From: Streptomyces sp. TRM68367
Lineage (GTDB): Bacteria > Actinomycetota > Actinomycetes > Streptomycetales > Streptomycetaceae
Length of the DNA: 55,325 bases
Assembly (NCBI RefSeq): GCF_014495685.1
Contig: NZ_JACTVI010000051.1
Span: 1 to 55,325 of the forward strand
Reading direction: 5' to 3'
Part shown: positions 8,428 to 17,288 of the stretch, in pieces
How positions within the stretch are numbered: the stretch's first letter is position 1
Layout: each line of letters begins with the position of its first letter
Notes under the pieces: model-generated
The model's database searches: none
What the model saw: the letters and a program-made list of their open reading frames with translations, nothing else
What the model was told of the DNA's origin: nothing
Program-made: the position numbers and the translations under genes

Positions 8428-9432
8428 ATGGAACTGCACGACGTCTGGTTCGTCCTGATCGCCGTCCTGTGGACCGGCTACTTCTTCCTGGAGGGCTTCG
8501 ACTTCGGGGTCGGCGTCCTCACCAAGCTGCTCGCACGCAACCGGCCCGAGAAGCGGGTGCTGATCAACACCATCGGCCCCGTCTGGGACGGCAACGAGGT
8601 GTGGCTGCTCTCGGCCGGCGGCGCGACCTTCGCCGCCTTCCCCGACTGGTACGCCACGATGTTCTCCGGCTTCTACCTGCCGTTTCTGGTCATCCTGGTC
8701 TGCCTGATCGTCCGGGGTGTCGCCTTCGAGTACCGGGCCAAGCGGCCCGAGGAGAACTGGCAGCGCAACTGGGAGACCGCCATCTTCTGGACCTCGCTCA
8801 TCCCCGCGTTCCTGTGGGGGGTGGCCTTCGGCAACATCGTCCGGGGCGTGAAGATCGACTCCAAGTTCGAGTACGTCGGCACCGTCGGCGACCTACTCAA
8901 CCCGTACGCGCTCCTCGGCGGCCTGGTCACGCTGGCGCTGTTCACCTTCCACGGCACGGTGTTCGTCGGCCTCAAGACCGTCGGGGACATCCGGGAGCGG
9001 GCACGGAAGCTGGCGCTGCGCGTGGGACTCGTGACGGCCGCGCTGGCACTGGTCTTCCTGCTGTGGACGCAGGCCGACAAGGGTGACGGCAGCAGTCTGG
9101 CCGCGCTGGTCGTGGCGGTCGCCGCCCTGGTCGCGGCGCTCGTGGCGAACCAGGCGGGCCGCGAGGGGTGGTCGTTCGCCCTGTCCGGCATCACCATCGT
9201 GGCAGCCGTGGCGATGCTCTTCCTGGCGCTCTTCCCGAACGTCATGCCGTCCACGCTGAACCCGGACTGGAGCCTGACGGTCACCAACGCCTCATCCAGC
9301 CCGTACACCCTGAAGATCATGACCTGGCTCGCGGCGATCGCGACGCCGGTGGTCCTGCTCTACCAGGGCTGGACGTACTGGGTGTTCCGTAAGCGGATCG
9401 GTACGCAGCACATCGCCGAAACCGTGCACTGA
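8428..9432 (+). CDS. cydB: Cytochrome bd oxidase subunit II
   Basis: 334 residues, about eight or nine membrane segments. The N-terminus MELHDVWFVLIAVLWTGYFF followed by LEGFDFGVGVL and the early motif GPVWDGNEVWLL are diagnostic of CydB. It forms the integral-membrane heterodimer with CydA and carries no haem itself in most family members. The ATG has GAGGGAG 10 bases upstream and begins 20 bases after cydA, so the two are co-expressed. Its stop is four bases before the cydCD start. Confidence 0.97.
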   Translation: MELHDVWFVLIAVLWTGYFFLEGFDFGVGVLTKLLARNRPEKRVLINTIGPVWDGNEVWLLSAGGATFAAFPDWYATMFSGFYLPFLVILVCLIVRGVAFEYRAKRPEENWQRNWETAIFWTSLIPAFLWGVAFGNIVRGVKIDSKFEYVGTVGDLLNPYALLGGLVTLALFTFHGTVFVGLKTVGDIRERARKLALRVGLVTAALALVFLLWTQADKGDGSSLAALVVAVAALVAALVANQAGREGWSFALSGITIVAAVAMLFLALFPNVMPSTLNPDWSLTVTNASSSPYTLKIMTWLAAIATPVVLLYQGWTYWVFRKRIGTQHIAETVH

Positions 9433-9436
9433 GGGT

Positions 9437-12400
9437 GTGTTTCACGTGAAACCAATCGATCCGCGTCTGCTCCGGTACGCCCGCGCCACCCGCCTCTTCC
9501 TGATGGCGGTCGTCGGGCTGGGCGCCGTAGGAGCGCTGCTGGTCATCGCTCAGGCCATGCTCATCGCCGACGTGGTGGTCGGTGCCTTCCAGCACGGGCT
9601 CTCGCCGGCTGACCTTCGTACTCCCCTGCTGCTGTTGGCAGCCGTGGCGTGCGGCCGGGCCCTGGTCGCCTGGCTCACCGAGCTGGCGGCCCATCGCGCG
9701 AGTGCCGCGGCTAAGTCGGAGCTGCGCGGGCGACTGCTGGAGCGGGCGACGGCGCTCGGTCCCGGGTGGCTGAGCGGGCAGCGGACCGGATCGCTGGTCG
9801 CGCTGGCCACGCGGGGAGTCGACGCCCTCGACGACTACTTCTCACGCTATCTGCCGCAGTTGGGACTCGCGGTGGTCGTACCGGTGGCGGTGCTGGCGCG
9901 GATCGTGACCGAGGACTGGGTGTCGGCGGCCATCATCGTCGGCACGCTGCCGCTCATCCCCCTCTTCATGGTGCTGATCGGCTGGGCCACGCAGTCCCGG
10001 ATGGACCGTCAGTGGCGGCTGCTGTCCCGGCTGTCCGGGCACTTCCTCGATGTCGTCGCCGGGCTGCCCACACTGAAGGTGTTCGGGCGGGCCAAGGCCC
10101 AGGCCGAGTCGATCCGGCGGATCACCGGCGAGTACCGGCAGGCGACCATGCGGACGCTGCGGATCGCCTTCCTCTCGTCCTTCGCGCTGGAGCTGCTCGC
10201 CACGATCTCGGTGGCACTGGTCGCCGTGACGATCGGCATGCGGCTCGTGCACGGCGAGATGGACCTGTACATCGGCCTGGTCATCCTCATCCTCGCGCCC
10301 GAGGCGTATCTGCCGCTGCGCCAGGTCGGGGCGCAGTACCACGCGGCTGCCGAGGGGCTCGCGGCGGCCGAGGAGATCTTCGCTGTCCTGGAGACGCCCG
10401 TACCGGCACCGGGCACCGGAGCGGTGCCCGCGGGCGCCCTGTTCTTCGACGGCGTGACGGTCCGCTACCCGGGCCGGTCGGCGGACGCCGTGTCGGACGT
10501 CTCCTTCACCGTCGAGCCCGGGGAGACGGTTGCGCTCGTCGGGCCGAGCGGGGCGGGCAAGTCGACGCTGCTGCACGTCCTGCTGGGATTCGTACGGCCG
10601 GTGGAGGGGCGGGTGCGGATCGGGGGAGCCGATCTCGCCGGCGTCGACCTGGAGCAGTGGCGGTCCCGGATCGCCTGGGTGCCGCAACGGCCGCACCTGT
10701 ACGCCGGGACCATCGCCGAGAACGTACGGCTGGCGCGCCCCGACGCGGACGACGTCGCCGTACGGCAAGCGCTGCGGGACGCGGGAGCGCTGGAGTTCGT
10801 GGACGCGCTGCCCGAGGGCATGGGCACCGTGCTCGGCGAGGACGGGGCCGGGCTGTCCGCCGGGCAGCGGCAACGGCTCGCGCTGGCCCGGGCGTTCCTC
10901 GCGGACCGGCCCGTGTTGCTGCTCGACGAGCCGACGGCCGCGCTGGACGGCGCGACCGAGGCGGAGGTCGTGGCGGCCGTACGGCGGCTGGCGGCGGGGC
11001 GGACGGTACTGCTGGTGGTGCACCGGCCCGCACTGCTGGCGCTGGCGGACCGGGTGGTGCGGGTGGAGGACGGGATCCCCGCCCACCTCTGCCTTTCCAG
11101 GGAGCTTGACGGTTCCCCTGGACCCTCCGCGGAGGGGGGACGACGGGGGGTTTCCGAGGCGCGGGGGCCGGTTGCCGGGACGCCGGCCGTCGACGGCTCG
11201 GCGGCGATCGGGGACGGCGGGGCCGCGCAGGGCCCTGCGACCGGGGCCGGCCGGGCCGGGGACACCGAGGCCGCACGTCACACCGGGCGGGGTGTGCTCG
11301 CCCGAGTTCGTGGCATGTCGGCTGCCCGGCGTGGGCGGCTGGCGCTCGCGCTGCTGCTCGGCAGTCTCGCGCTCGGGAGCGCCGTGGGGCTCATGGCCAC
11401 CTCCGGGTGGCTCATCTCGCGGGCCTCGCAGCAGCCGCCCGTGCTGTATCTGATGGTGGCCGTCACGGCGACCCGGACTTTCGGGATCGGGCGGGCCGTG
11501 TTCCGGTACGCCGAGCGGCTCGCGTCGCACGACGCCGTCCTGCGGATGCTGGCCGACACCCGGGTGGCCGTGTACCGGCGGCTGGAGCGGCTGGCGCCCG
11601 CCGGGCTGCGCCGTACCCGCCGGGGCGACCTGCTCTCCCGGCTGGTCGCCGACGTGGACGCGCTGCAGGACTACTGGCTGCGCTGGCTGTTGCCCGCCGG
11701 TGCCGCCGTCCTCGTCTCCGCCGCGTCGGTCGGCTTCACGGCATGGCTGCTGCCCGAGGCCGGTGCGGTGCTCGCGGCCGGGTTGCTGGCGGCCGGGGCG
11801 GGTGTCCCGCTGGTCACCGGCACCATGGCCCGCCGCGCCGGGCGAAGGCTGGCCCCCGCCCGCGGGGTGCTGGCGACCCGCGTGGCCGACCTGCTCACCG
11901 GCACCGCCGAACTGACCGTCGCCGGTGCGCTGCCCGCCCGCAAGGCACAGGCGCGGGACGCCGACGGCACGCTCACCCGGATCGCCTCGCGCGCCGCCAC
12001 CGCCACCGCGCTCGGCGACGGACTCACCGCGCTGATCTCCGGCCTGACCGTCGCGGCCGCCGCCCTGGCCGGCGCGCAGGCGGTGGCCACCGGCCGGCTG
12101 GACGGCGTGACCATGGCCGTCGTCGTCCTCACCCCGCTGGCCGCCTTCGAGGCCGTCCTCGGGATGCCGCTCGCCGTGCAGTTCCGCCAGCGCGTGCGCC
12201 GCAGCGCCGAACGCGTCCACGAGGTCCTGGACGCGCCCGAGCCCGTACGGGAACCGGAGCGGCCCCGGCAGGCGCCCACCACACCGTTCCCGGTCGTCCT
12301 GAAGGGCCTCACGGCCCGCCACGCCGGACAGGACCGGGACGCGCTCACCGGGTTCGACCTGACCCTGGAGCAGGGCCGCCGGATCGCCGTGGTCGGGCCG

Positions 12401-13036
12401 TCCGGGTCCGGCAAGACGACGCTCGCGCAGGTGCTGCTCCGCTTCCTCGACACGGACACCGGCTCCTACACGCTGGCCGGCGTGGACGCCCGTGCCCTGG
12501 ACGGCGACGACGTACGGCGGCTCGTCGGGCTGTGCGCCCAGGACGCGCACCTCTTCGACAGCACCGTGCGCGAGAACCTGCTGCTCGCGAAGCGGGACGC
12601 GACCGAGGCCGAGCTGCGCGACGCGCTCGCCCGGGCCCGGCTGCTCGACTGGGCGGACAGCCTGCCCGACGGCCTCGACACCCTCGTCGGCGAGCACGGG
12701 GCGCGGTTGTCCGGCGGGCAGCGGCAGCGGCTGGCGCTGGCCCGCGCGCTGCTCGCGGACTTCCCCGTCCTCGTGCTCGACGAGCCCGCCGAACACCTCG
12801 ACCTGCCGACCGCCGACGCCCTCACCGCCGACCTGCTGGCCGCCACCGAGGGCCGTACGACGCTGCTCATCACCCACCGGCTGGTGGGGCTCGATGCCGT
12901 GGACGAGGTCGTCGTCCTGGGCGAGGGCCGCGAGGTGCAGCGGGGGCCGTACGCGGAGCTGGCCGCCGTGGACGGGCCGCTGCGGTCGATGGCGGAGCGG
13001 GAGGCGGAGACGGAACTGCTGGTGGCGGCGGGGTAG
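9437..13036 (+). CDS. cydCD: Fused CydDC ABC exporter for cytochrome bd assembly
   Basis: 1199 residues: two complete ABC half-transporters in one chain, whereas E. coli has separate CydD and CydC. The first half has a membrane domain (about 20-300), Walker A GPSGAGKST, signature LSAGQRQRLALARAF and Walker B LLLDEPTAALD. After a Gly/Ala-rich linker (about 545-620), the second half repeats this with GPSGSGKTT, LSGGQRQRLALARAL and LVLDEPAEHLD. CydDC moves cysteine/glutathione or a haem-related ligand and is needed for haem d insertion. The proposed GTG start is four bases past cydB, and the first codons overlap a perfect parS sequence, so they encode MFHVKP partly because of DNA-level constraint. 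A second in-frame GTG at 9446 is an alternative start. Confidence 0.95.
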   Translation: MFHVKPIDPRLLRYARATRLFLMAVVGLGAVGALLVIAQAMLIADVVVGAFQHGLSPADLRTPLLLLAAVACGRALVAWLTELAAHRASAAAKSELRGRLLERATALGPGWLSGQRTGSLVALATRGVDALDDYFSRYLPQLGLAVVVPVAVLARIVTEDWVSAAIIVGTLPLIPLFMVLIGWATQSRMDRQWRLLSRLSGHFLDVVAGLPTLKVFGRAKAQAESIRRITGEYRQATMRTLRIAFLSSFALELLATISVALVAVTIGMRLVHGEMDLYIGLVILILAPEAYLPLRQVGAQYHAAAEGLAAAEEIFAVLETPVPAPGTGAVPAGALFFDGVTVRYPGRSADAVSDVSFTVEPGETVALVGPSGAGKSTLLHVLLGFVRPVEGRVRIGGADLAGVDLEQWRSRIAWVPQRPHLYAGTIAENVRLARPDADDVAVRQALRDAGALEFVDALPEGMGTVLGEDGAGLSAGQRQRLALARAFLADRPVLLLDEPTAALDGATEAEVVAAVRRLAAGRTVLLVVHRPALLALADRVVRVEDGIPAHLCLSRELDGSPGPSAEGGRRGVSEARGPVAGTPAVDGSAAIGDGGAAQGPATGAGRAGDTEAARHTGRGVLARVRGMSAARRGRLALALLLGSLALGSAVGLMATSGWLISRASQQPPVLYLMVAVTATRTFGIGRAVFRYAERLASHDAVLRMLADTRVAVYRRLERLAPAGLRRTRRGDLLSRLVADVDALQDYWLRWLLPAGAAVLVSAASVGFTAWLLPEAGAVLAAGLLAAGAGVPLVTGTMARRAGRRLAPARGVLATRVADLLTGTAELTVAGALPARKAQARDADGTLTRIASRAATATALGDGLTALISGLTVAAAALAGAQAVATGRLDGVTMAVVVLTPLAAFEAVLGMPLAVQFRQRVRRSAERVHEVLDAPEPVREPERPRQAPTTPFPVVLKGLTARHAGQDRDALTGFDLTLEQGRRIAVVGPSGSGKTTLAQVLLRFLDTDTGSYTLAGVDARALDGDDVRRLVGLCAQDAHLFDSTVRENLLLAKRDATEAELRDALARARLLDWADSLPDGLDTLVGEHGARLSGGQRQRLALARALLADFPVLVLDEPAEHLDLPTADALTADLLAATEGRTTLLITHRLVGLDAVDEVVVLGEGREVQRGPYAELAAVDGPLRSMAEREAETELLVAAG
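9439..9452. promoter_or_regulatory. parS (ParB-binding centromere site)
   Basis: GTTTCACGTGAAAC, a perfect 14-bp palindrome identical to the Streptomyces parS consensus. ParB spreads from such sites, which cluster around oriC, to organise the origin during sporulation. This one sits inside the first codons of cydCD. Confidence 0.9.
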
Positions 13037-13238
13037 TCCAGATTCGACGCGCGGGCAGGCCGACTTTCCCGTCGAAACAGGGCAAGTCAGCGGGACCGTC
13101 AGATATGAACTGGTGGCGTCAACCGCCCTCGGCCGCACGCCCGACCGGCGCTCCCGCTGAGCCATCCGTGGCGGCCGGTCCCCCAAGCGTACGACCATAA
13201 CAGGACCGGGCAGGTCCCGCTGGGACACGATCGCTGAC

Positions 13239-14303
13239 ATGCGCTCACCTCGCCGCCACCCGCTGCTCGTTCCGGTCGCGCTGTGCGCGCTGGCAGTGCT
13301 CGTGGCGCGGCCCACGGCAGCGGACGGGAAGTCCGGGGACGGCGCGCACGCCGCCGGCCCCGGTGTCAGCGCCGAGGTGGCGCGGCTGTACGAAGAGGCG
13401 GCCGTGGCGACGCGGCAGTACGAGGCGGGGCGGCGGGAGGCCGACGAGCAGCGGGCCAGGGCGCAGCGGGCCGAGGCGCTGCTGGACCGTCAGCGGCAGC
13501 ACCTCGCCGTGCTGCGCGAGGACCTGGGCCGGCTCGCCCGCGCCCAGTACCGCTCCGGCGGGGGCCTGCCGGTCGCCGCGCAGATCATCCTCGCGGACAG
13601 CCCGGACCAGCTGATGCGCGGTCAGCACGCCTTCTCGCGGGCGGATCTCGCCGTCGACAACGCGATCGCCAAGAGCCGCCGCGCCGAGACCCGGCTCGTC
13701 GCGGACGAGGCGAAGGCCGCGGCGGCCTGGCAGGCGCTGGATCAGCGGAACACCAAGCTGGCTGCCCTGAAGAAGGACATCGAGGCGAAGCTGGAGAGTG
13801 CGCGGCAGCGGTTGCAGGGACAGGCGGACGCCTCGGTCGCGGCCGGCACGTGCCGGGGTGCCGTCCGGCTCGAGCAGCCGAAGGTGCAGTTCAACGGCGC
13901 GTGGGTGGCGCCGGTGGAGACGTACGAGCTGTCCGCCTCCTACGGCAGCGGCGGCGCGCGATGGGCGAGCCGGCACACCGGGCAGGACTTCGCGGTGCCG
14001 ATCGGCACGCCGGTGCGGGCGGTCGGCGCGGGCCGGGTGGTGCGGGTGTCGTGCGGCGGCGCCTTCGGCATCGAGATCGTGCTCCAGCACGCGGGCGGCT
14101 ACTACACCCAGTACGCCCACCTGGCCTCCGTCGCCGTCGACCAGGGGGAGCGCGTCACCCCCGGGCAGTGGATCGGCCAGTCGGGCACCACCGGCAACTC
14201 CACCGGCCCTCATCTGCACTTCGAGGTCCGGGTCACGCCCGAGATGGGCTCGTCGGTGGATCCCGTGCCGTGGCTTACGGCACGCGACGTGTCGCTGGGT
14301 TAA
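13239..14303 (+). CDS. Secreted M23 (LytM/NlpD-type) peptidase with coiled coil
   Basis: 354 residues. A signal peptide (about 1-28, RRHPLLVPVALCALAVLVAR then Pro-Thr-Ala-Ala) leads to a long coiled coil (about 45-190, rich in Glu, Ala, Arg), then an M23 domain. Zn ligands are visible as H246/D250 in HTGQDF and in HLHF (about 325-328); the third region GYYTQYAHLA is also conserved. The protein should act outside the membrane, cutting peptidoglycan cross-links or activating an amidase, as EnvC/NlpD-like proteins do. It starts about 200 bases after cydCD and is probably a separate unit. I looked for, and did not see, a c-di-AMP riboswitch in that gap. Confidence 0.92.
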   Translation: MRSPRRHPLLVPVALCALAVLVARPTAADGKSGDGAHAAGPGVSAEVARLYEEAAVATRQYEAGRREADEQRARAQRAEALLDRQRQHLAVLREDLGRLARAQYRSGGGLPVAAQIILADSPDQLMRGQHAFSRADLAVDNAIAKSRRAETRLVADEAKAAAAWQALDQRNTKLAALKKDIEAKLESARQRLQGQADASVAAGTCRGAVRLEQPKVQFNGAWVAPVETYELSASYGSGGARWASRHTGQDFAVPIGTPVRAVGAGRVVRVSCGGAFGIEIVLQHAGGYYTQYAHLASVAVDQGERVTPGQWIGQSGTTGNSTGPHLHFEVRVTPEMGSSVDPVPWLTARDVSLG

Positions 14304-14324
14304 GCCGTGTCCGCCGGTCAAAGC

Positions 14325-15218
14325 TCAGGACCGCACGCCCTCCGCCAGCAGCCGCTCGATCACCACGGCCACCCCGTCGTCGTCATTGGCGACCGTCCGG
14401 CCCGACGCCGCCGCGATCACGTCGGGGTGCGCGTTGCCCATCGCGTACGACCGGCCCGCCCAGGTCAGCATCTCGATGTCGTTGGGCATGTCCCCGAAGG
14501 CCACGACCTCCTCGTGCGAGATGCCGCGCTCGGCGCAGCACAGGGCCAGCGTGCTGGCCTTGGAGACGCCGGGACCGCTGAGCTCCAGCAGCGCGCTGGG
14601 GCTGGAGCGGGTGACGTTGGCGCGGTCGCCGATCGCGAGCCCGGCCAGGGTGAGGAAGGCGTCCGGGTCCATCTCGGGGTGGAATGCGAGGATCTTGAGC
14701 ACCGGCTCGCCGGCGGCGGGGCCGTCCGGCGCGAGCAGCTCCTCGGCGGGGGCGAGGCTGTCGGGTATCTCCAGGTGCAGCTTCGGGTAGTCGGGCTCCT
14801 GGTAGAAGCCGTACGTCTGCTCCACCGCGTACACCGTGCCGGGCGCCGCCTCCCGCAGCAGCCGCACGGCGTCCAGCGCGTTCGGCCGGGCCAGCTCCCG
14901 GATCTTCACGAACCGGTGAGCGCCGGCGCCGTCGTGCAGGTCGACCACGGCGGCGCCGTTGCCGCAGATCGCCAGGCCGTGACCGTGGACGTGGTCGCTG
15001 ACGACGTCCATCCAGCGGGCCGGGCGGCCGGTGACGAAGAAGACCTCGATGCCCGCCTCCTCGGCTGCGGCGAGGGCGTCGACCGTGCGCGGGGACACCG
15101 ACTTGTCGTCGCGCAGCAGGGTGCCGTCGAGATCGGTGGCGATCAGGCGCGGACGGACCGCTGCGGCCGGGGGCTCGGGCTGTCGAGTCGCTGAGGTCAC
15201 TGAGCCATTGTCCCGCAT
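14325..15218 (-). CDS. Cof-type HAD-superfamily phosphatase
   Basis: 297 residues. HAD motif I is IATDLDGTLL (nucleophile and acid/base Asp), motif II is FFVTGRPARW, and motifs III/IV are GVSKASTL and VVAFGDMPNDIEML; a large C2-type cap lies between. Cof-type enzymes dephosphorylate sugar phosphates, flavin intermediates or PLP in the cytoplasm, often with broad specificity. A shorter GTG start at 15200 (VTSATRQPEP) has a better-spaced GGGA and may be the true one. It converges with the M23 gene. A paralogue of the same type is coupled to serS at 21588-22391. Confidence 0.9.
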   Translation of the reverse strand: MRDNGSVTSATRQPEPPAAAVRPRLIATDLDGTLLRDDKSVSPRTVDALAAAEEAGIEVFFVTGRPARWMDVVSDHVHGHGLAICGNGAAVVDLHDGAGAHRFVKIRELARPNALDAVRLLREAAPGTVYAVEQTYGFYQEPDYPKLHLEIPDSLAPAEELLAPDGPAAGEPVLKILAFHPEMDPDAFLTLAGLAIGDRANVTRSSPSALLELSGPGVSKASTLALCCAERGISHEEVVAFGDMPNDIEMLTWAGRSYAMGNAHPDVIAAASGRTVANDDDGVAVVIERLLAEGVRS

Positions 15219-15342
15219 ATGCCTGCACGGCCCGTGCGGGGGATCCGCTCAGGTGCGTGGATACCGCCCCCTACCAGCTCCTTCGCGTTTTCCGTCCGCG
15301 CGAGCACCGGCCCGGCCGCCGGACCCCGCCGGACCCCACCGG

Positions 15343-16254
15343 TCACGCCAACTGCGCCGGCGCCTCCATGGCGATCCGCTCGAAGACCTTCTCGTCCGCC
15401 GCGAAGTCCGAGTCCGGAATGGGCCAGTGGATCACGATCTCGGTGAAGCCCAGCTCCCGGTGCCGCCCCGCGAAGTCCACGAACGCGTCGAGGGACGTCA
15501 GCGGCCGCCCCCGGTCCGGGGTGAACCCGGTGAGCAGGATCCTGTCCATCCCGGTCACGTCCCGGCCGACCTCGGCGCATGCGTCGACCAGCTTCTCGGC
15601 CTGCCCGCGAATGGCCTGAACCGACTGGTCAGGGGTGCCGTTCTCGCCGAGCTGCGGGTCGCCGGTGGTCACCCACGCCTGCCCGTACCGCGCGGCCAGC
15701 CGCAGCCCGCGCGGCCCGGTGGCCGCCACCGCGAACGGCAGCCTGGGCCGCTGCACACACCCGGGGATGTTCCGAGCCTCGTGCGCCGAGTAGAAGTCGC
15801 CCCTGTACGACACCCCGTCCGTGCCATCCTCGGTCAGTAGCCGGTCGAGCAGTGCTACGAACTCGGCGAACCGGTCGGCACGCTCGCGCGGGCTCCACGG
15901 CTCCTGCCCGAGCACCGTGGCGTCGAACCCGGTGCCGCCGGCGCCGACCCCGAGCGTGACCCGCCCGCCGGAGATGTCGTCGAGGGAGATCAGCTCCTTG
16001 GCCAGCGTCACCGGATGCCGGAAGTTCGGCGAGGTCACCAGGGTGCCCAGGCGTAGCCGGTCGGTGACGGCCGCGGCGGCGGTCAGCGTCGGCACGGCAC
16101 CGAACCAGGGGCCGTCGCGGAAGCTGCGCCACGACAGGTGGTCGTAGGTGTACGCGGTGTGGAAGCCGAGCTGCTCCGCGCGCTGCCACGCCGCACGGCC
16201 GCCCTCGGGCCAGCGGCGGTACGGAAGGATCACAGTGCTCAGACGCAGACTCAT
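15343..16254 (-). CDS. Luciferase-like (F420-type) oxidoreductase
   Basis: 303 residues from ATG 16254 (MSLRLSTVILPYRRWPEGGR). The sequence follows the LLM superfamily TIM barrel: AYTYDHLSWRS, a TDRLRLGTLVTSPNFRHPVT stretch, and the conserved DDISGGRVTLGVGAGGTGFD. Most Streptomyces relatives use coenzyme F420 and some use FMN; the substrate cannot be inferred. The upstream in-frame extension to 16299 is rejected because it is made of the parS sequence and lacks a ribosome site; CTCGGGGC lies directly before the chosen ATG. It is separated from the HAD gene by 124 bases. Confidence 0.87.
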   Translation of the reverse strand: MSLRLSTVILPYRRWPEGGRAAWQRAEQLGFHTAYTYDHLSWRSFRDGPWFGAVPTLTAAAAVTDRLRLGTLVTSPNFRHPVTLAKELISLDDISGGRVTLGVGAGGTGFDATVLGQEPWSPRERADRFAEFVALLDRLLTEDGTDGVSYRGDFYSAHEARNIPGCVQRPRLPFAVAATGPRGLRLAARYGQAWVTTGDPQLGENGTPDQSVQAIRGQAEKLVDACAEVGRDVTGMDRILLTGFTPDRGRPLTSLDAFVDFAGRHRELGFTEIVIHWPIPDSDFAADEKVFERIAMEAPAQLA

Positions 16255-16279
16255 GCCCCGAGCGTATGCGTCCGACCGG

Positions 16280-16293
16280 GTTTCACGTGAAAC
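16280..16293. promoter_or_regulatory. parS (ParB-binding centromere site)
   Basis: GTTTCACGTGAAAC, a second exact match to the parS consensus, 26 bases before the start of the leftward luciferase-like gene. It is intergenic, unlike the copy in cydCD. Confidence 0.9.
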
Positions 16294-16409
16294 AGCCACC
16301 GCACATGGAAACAGTCACCGCACGAGACTACTCAGCCACGGCGTGAGGGCGATCACCGCCAGGGTGCGGCAGAGACACGGATCACGCATTTTCTTTTGAC
16401 AGAGAGGTT

Positions 16410-16463
16410 TGATCCACAACCAAGTGTAGTTATCCACAGGCTGCTTGGCGGTTCTGTGGACAA
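16410..16463. other. DnaA-box cluster, three boxes
   Basis: TGATCCACA at 16410-16418 (one mismatch), TTATCCACA at 16430-16438 (perfect) and TGTGGACAA at 16455-16463 (the reverse of TTGTCCACA, the preferred Streptomyces box). All lie in the 240-base gap between the luciferase-like gene and the SDR remnant, 120 bases from a parS site. Confidence 0.75.
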
Positions 16464-16537
16464 CTGGCCGACAACTGGCCGCCGATGCCCGACAGTTCAC
16501 TGTGCGGCCGCTCACACGCGACCCCCGCACGCGCCCC

Positions 16538-17110
16538 TCACACCGGCGGCTGGACCCGGGCGATCGCCCGCAACGCCCCCGGCACGAGCCGCGACAGCAC
16601 CCGCGCGCCCCGCGCCTCCGGAGTCACCGGCACCACCGCCTCGTTGCGCACCACCGCCCGCAGGATCGCGTCGGCGACCTTCTCCGGCGGATAGTTGCGC
16701 AGCCCGTACAGCGCGCCGTACTCCAGGGCCGCCTTCTCGGCAAGCTTCTGCATGGCCTGTTCGTCGGAGACGTCGACGGCTTCGGCTCAGGCCGCCGGTG
16801 CACCGACCAGGCGGGACAGCTCGGCGGTGCGGACCGCGGCCTCGGCGTCCCGGTCGACCGCCACCACGCGTGCGCCCGCCTCGGCGAACGCGAACGCCGT
16901 CGCCCGCCCGATGCCGCTGCCCGCACCGGTGACCAGGACGAGCTGCCCGCCGAAACGGTCGGCGTGCCTGCCGGACGGCGCGCCCTCGGGCCGCCCGCCC
17001 TCGACGCAGGTGACGAACTCCGTGATCCAGGCCGCCAACTGGTCGGGCCGGGTGCATGGGACCCAGTGCTTGGCCGGCAGCGTGGCCCGTAACTTGACAC
17101 CGGTGAATCT
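16538..17110 (-). pseudogene. Decayed alpha/beta-hydrolase-SDR fusion gene
   Basis: Remnant of the actinobacterial fusion of an alpha/beta hydrolase with a short-chain dehydrogenase. The hydrolase end (LPAKHWVPCTRPDQLAAWIT) and the SDR start, with the nucleotide-binding motif LVTGAGSGIGRATAFAFAEA, are intact. The frame is then broken by a TGA at 16787-16789 where relatives have Trp (APAA-stop-AEAVDVSDEQAM). About 90 residues with the catalytic Tyr-x-x-x-Lys are missing between ALEYG and ALYGLRNYPPEK, and the C-terminus (VVPVTPEARGARVLSRLVPG) closes at 16538. The hydrolase part upstream of 17110 is gone. There is one in-frame stop plus at least two deletions, so this cannot make a working enzyme. 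Confidence 0.8.
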
Positions 17111-17288
17111 CGCAGTAGTTAGAGGCGGCGTCAATACGGGGCGATCTCCCCGTGGAAAACCCGGCAAGCACCGGGTATCAGGGCGGCACCTCAGGGGCAC
17201 CCTCAGGGGCCCGTACGCCTGAAGTCTGACGCCAACACAGCTCTGCGGGGTGACGACCGGCGTGGTACGTGTCACTAACGTCGGATGC

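Noticed and set aside
13037..13238. Possible c-di-AMP (ydaO) riboswitch upstream of the M23 peptidase
   Set aside because: Cell-wall hydrolase genes in Streptomyces often have one, but the conserved ydaO sequence blocks are not visible here.
9842..13315. Very long leftward frame (over 1100 codons) across cydCD
   Set aside because: A GC-bias shadow of the fused ABC exporter; no domain is recognisable.
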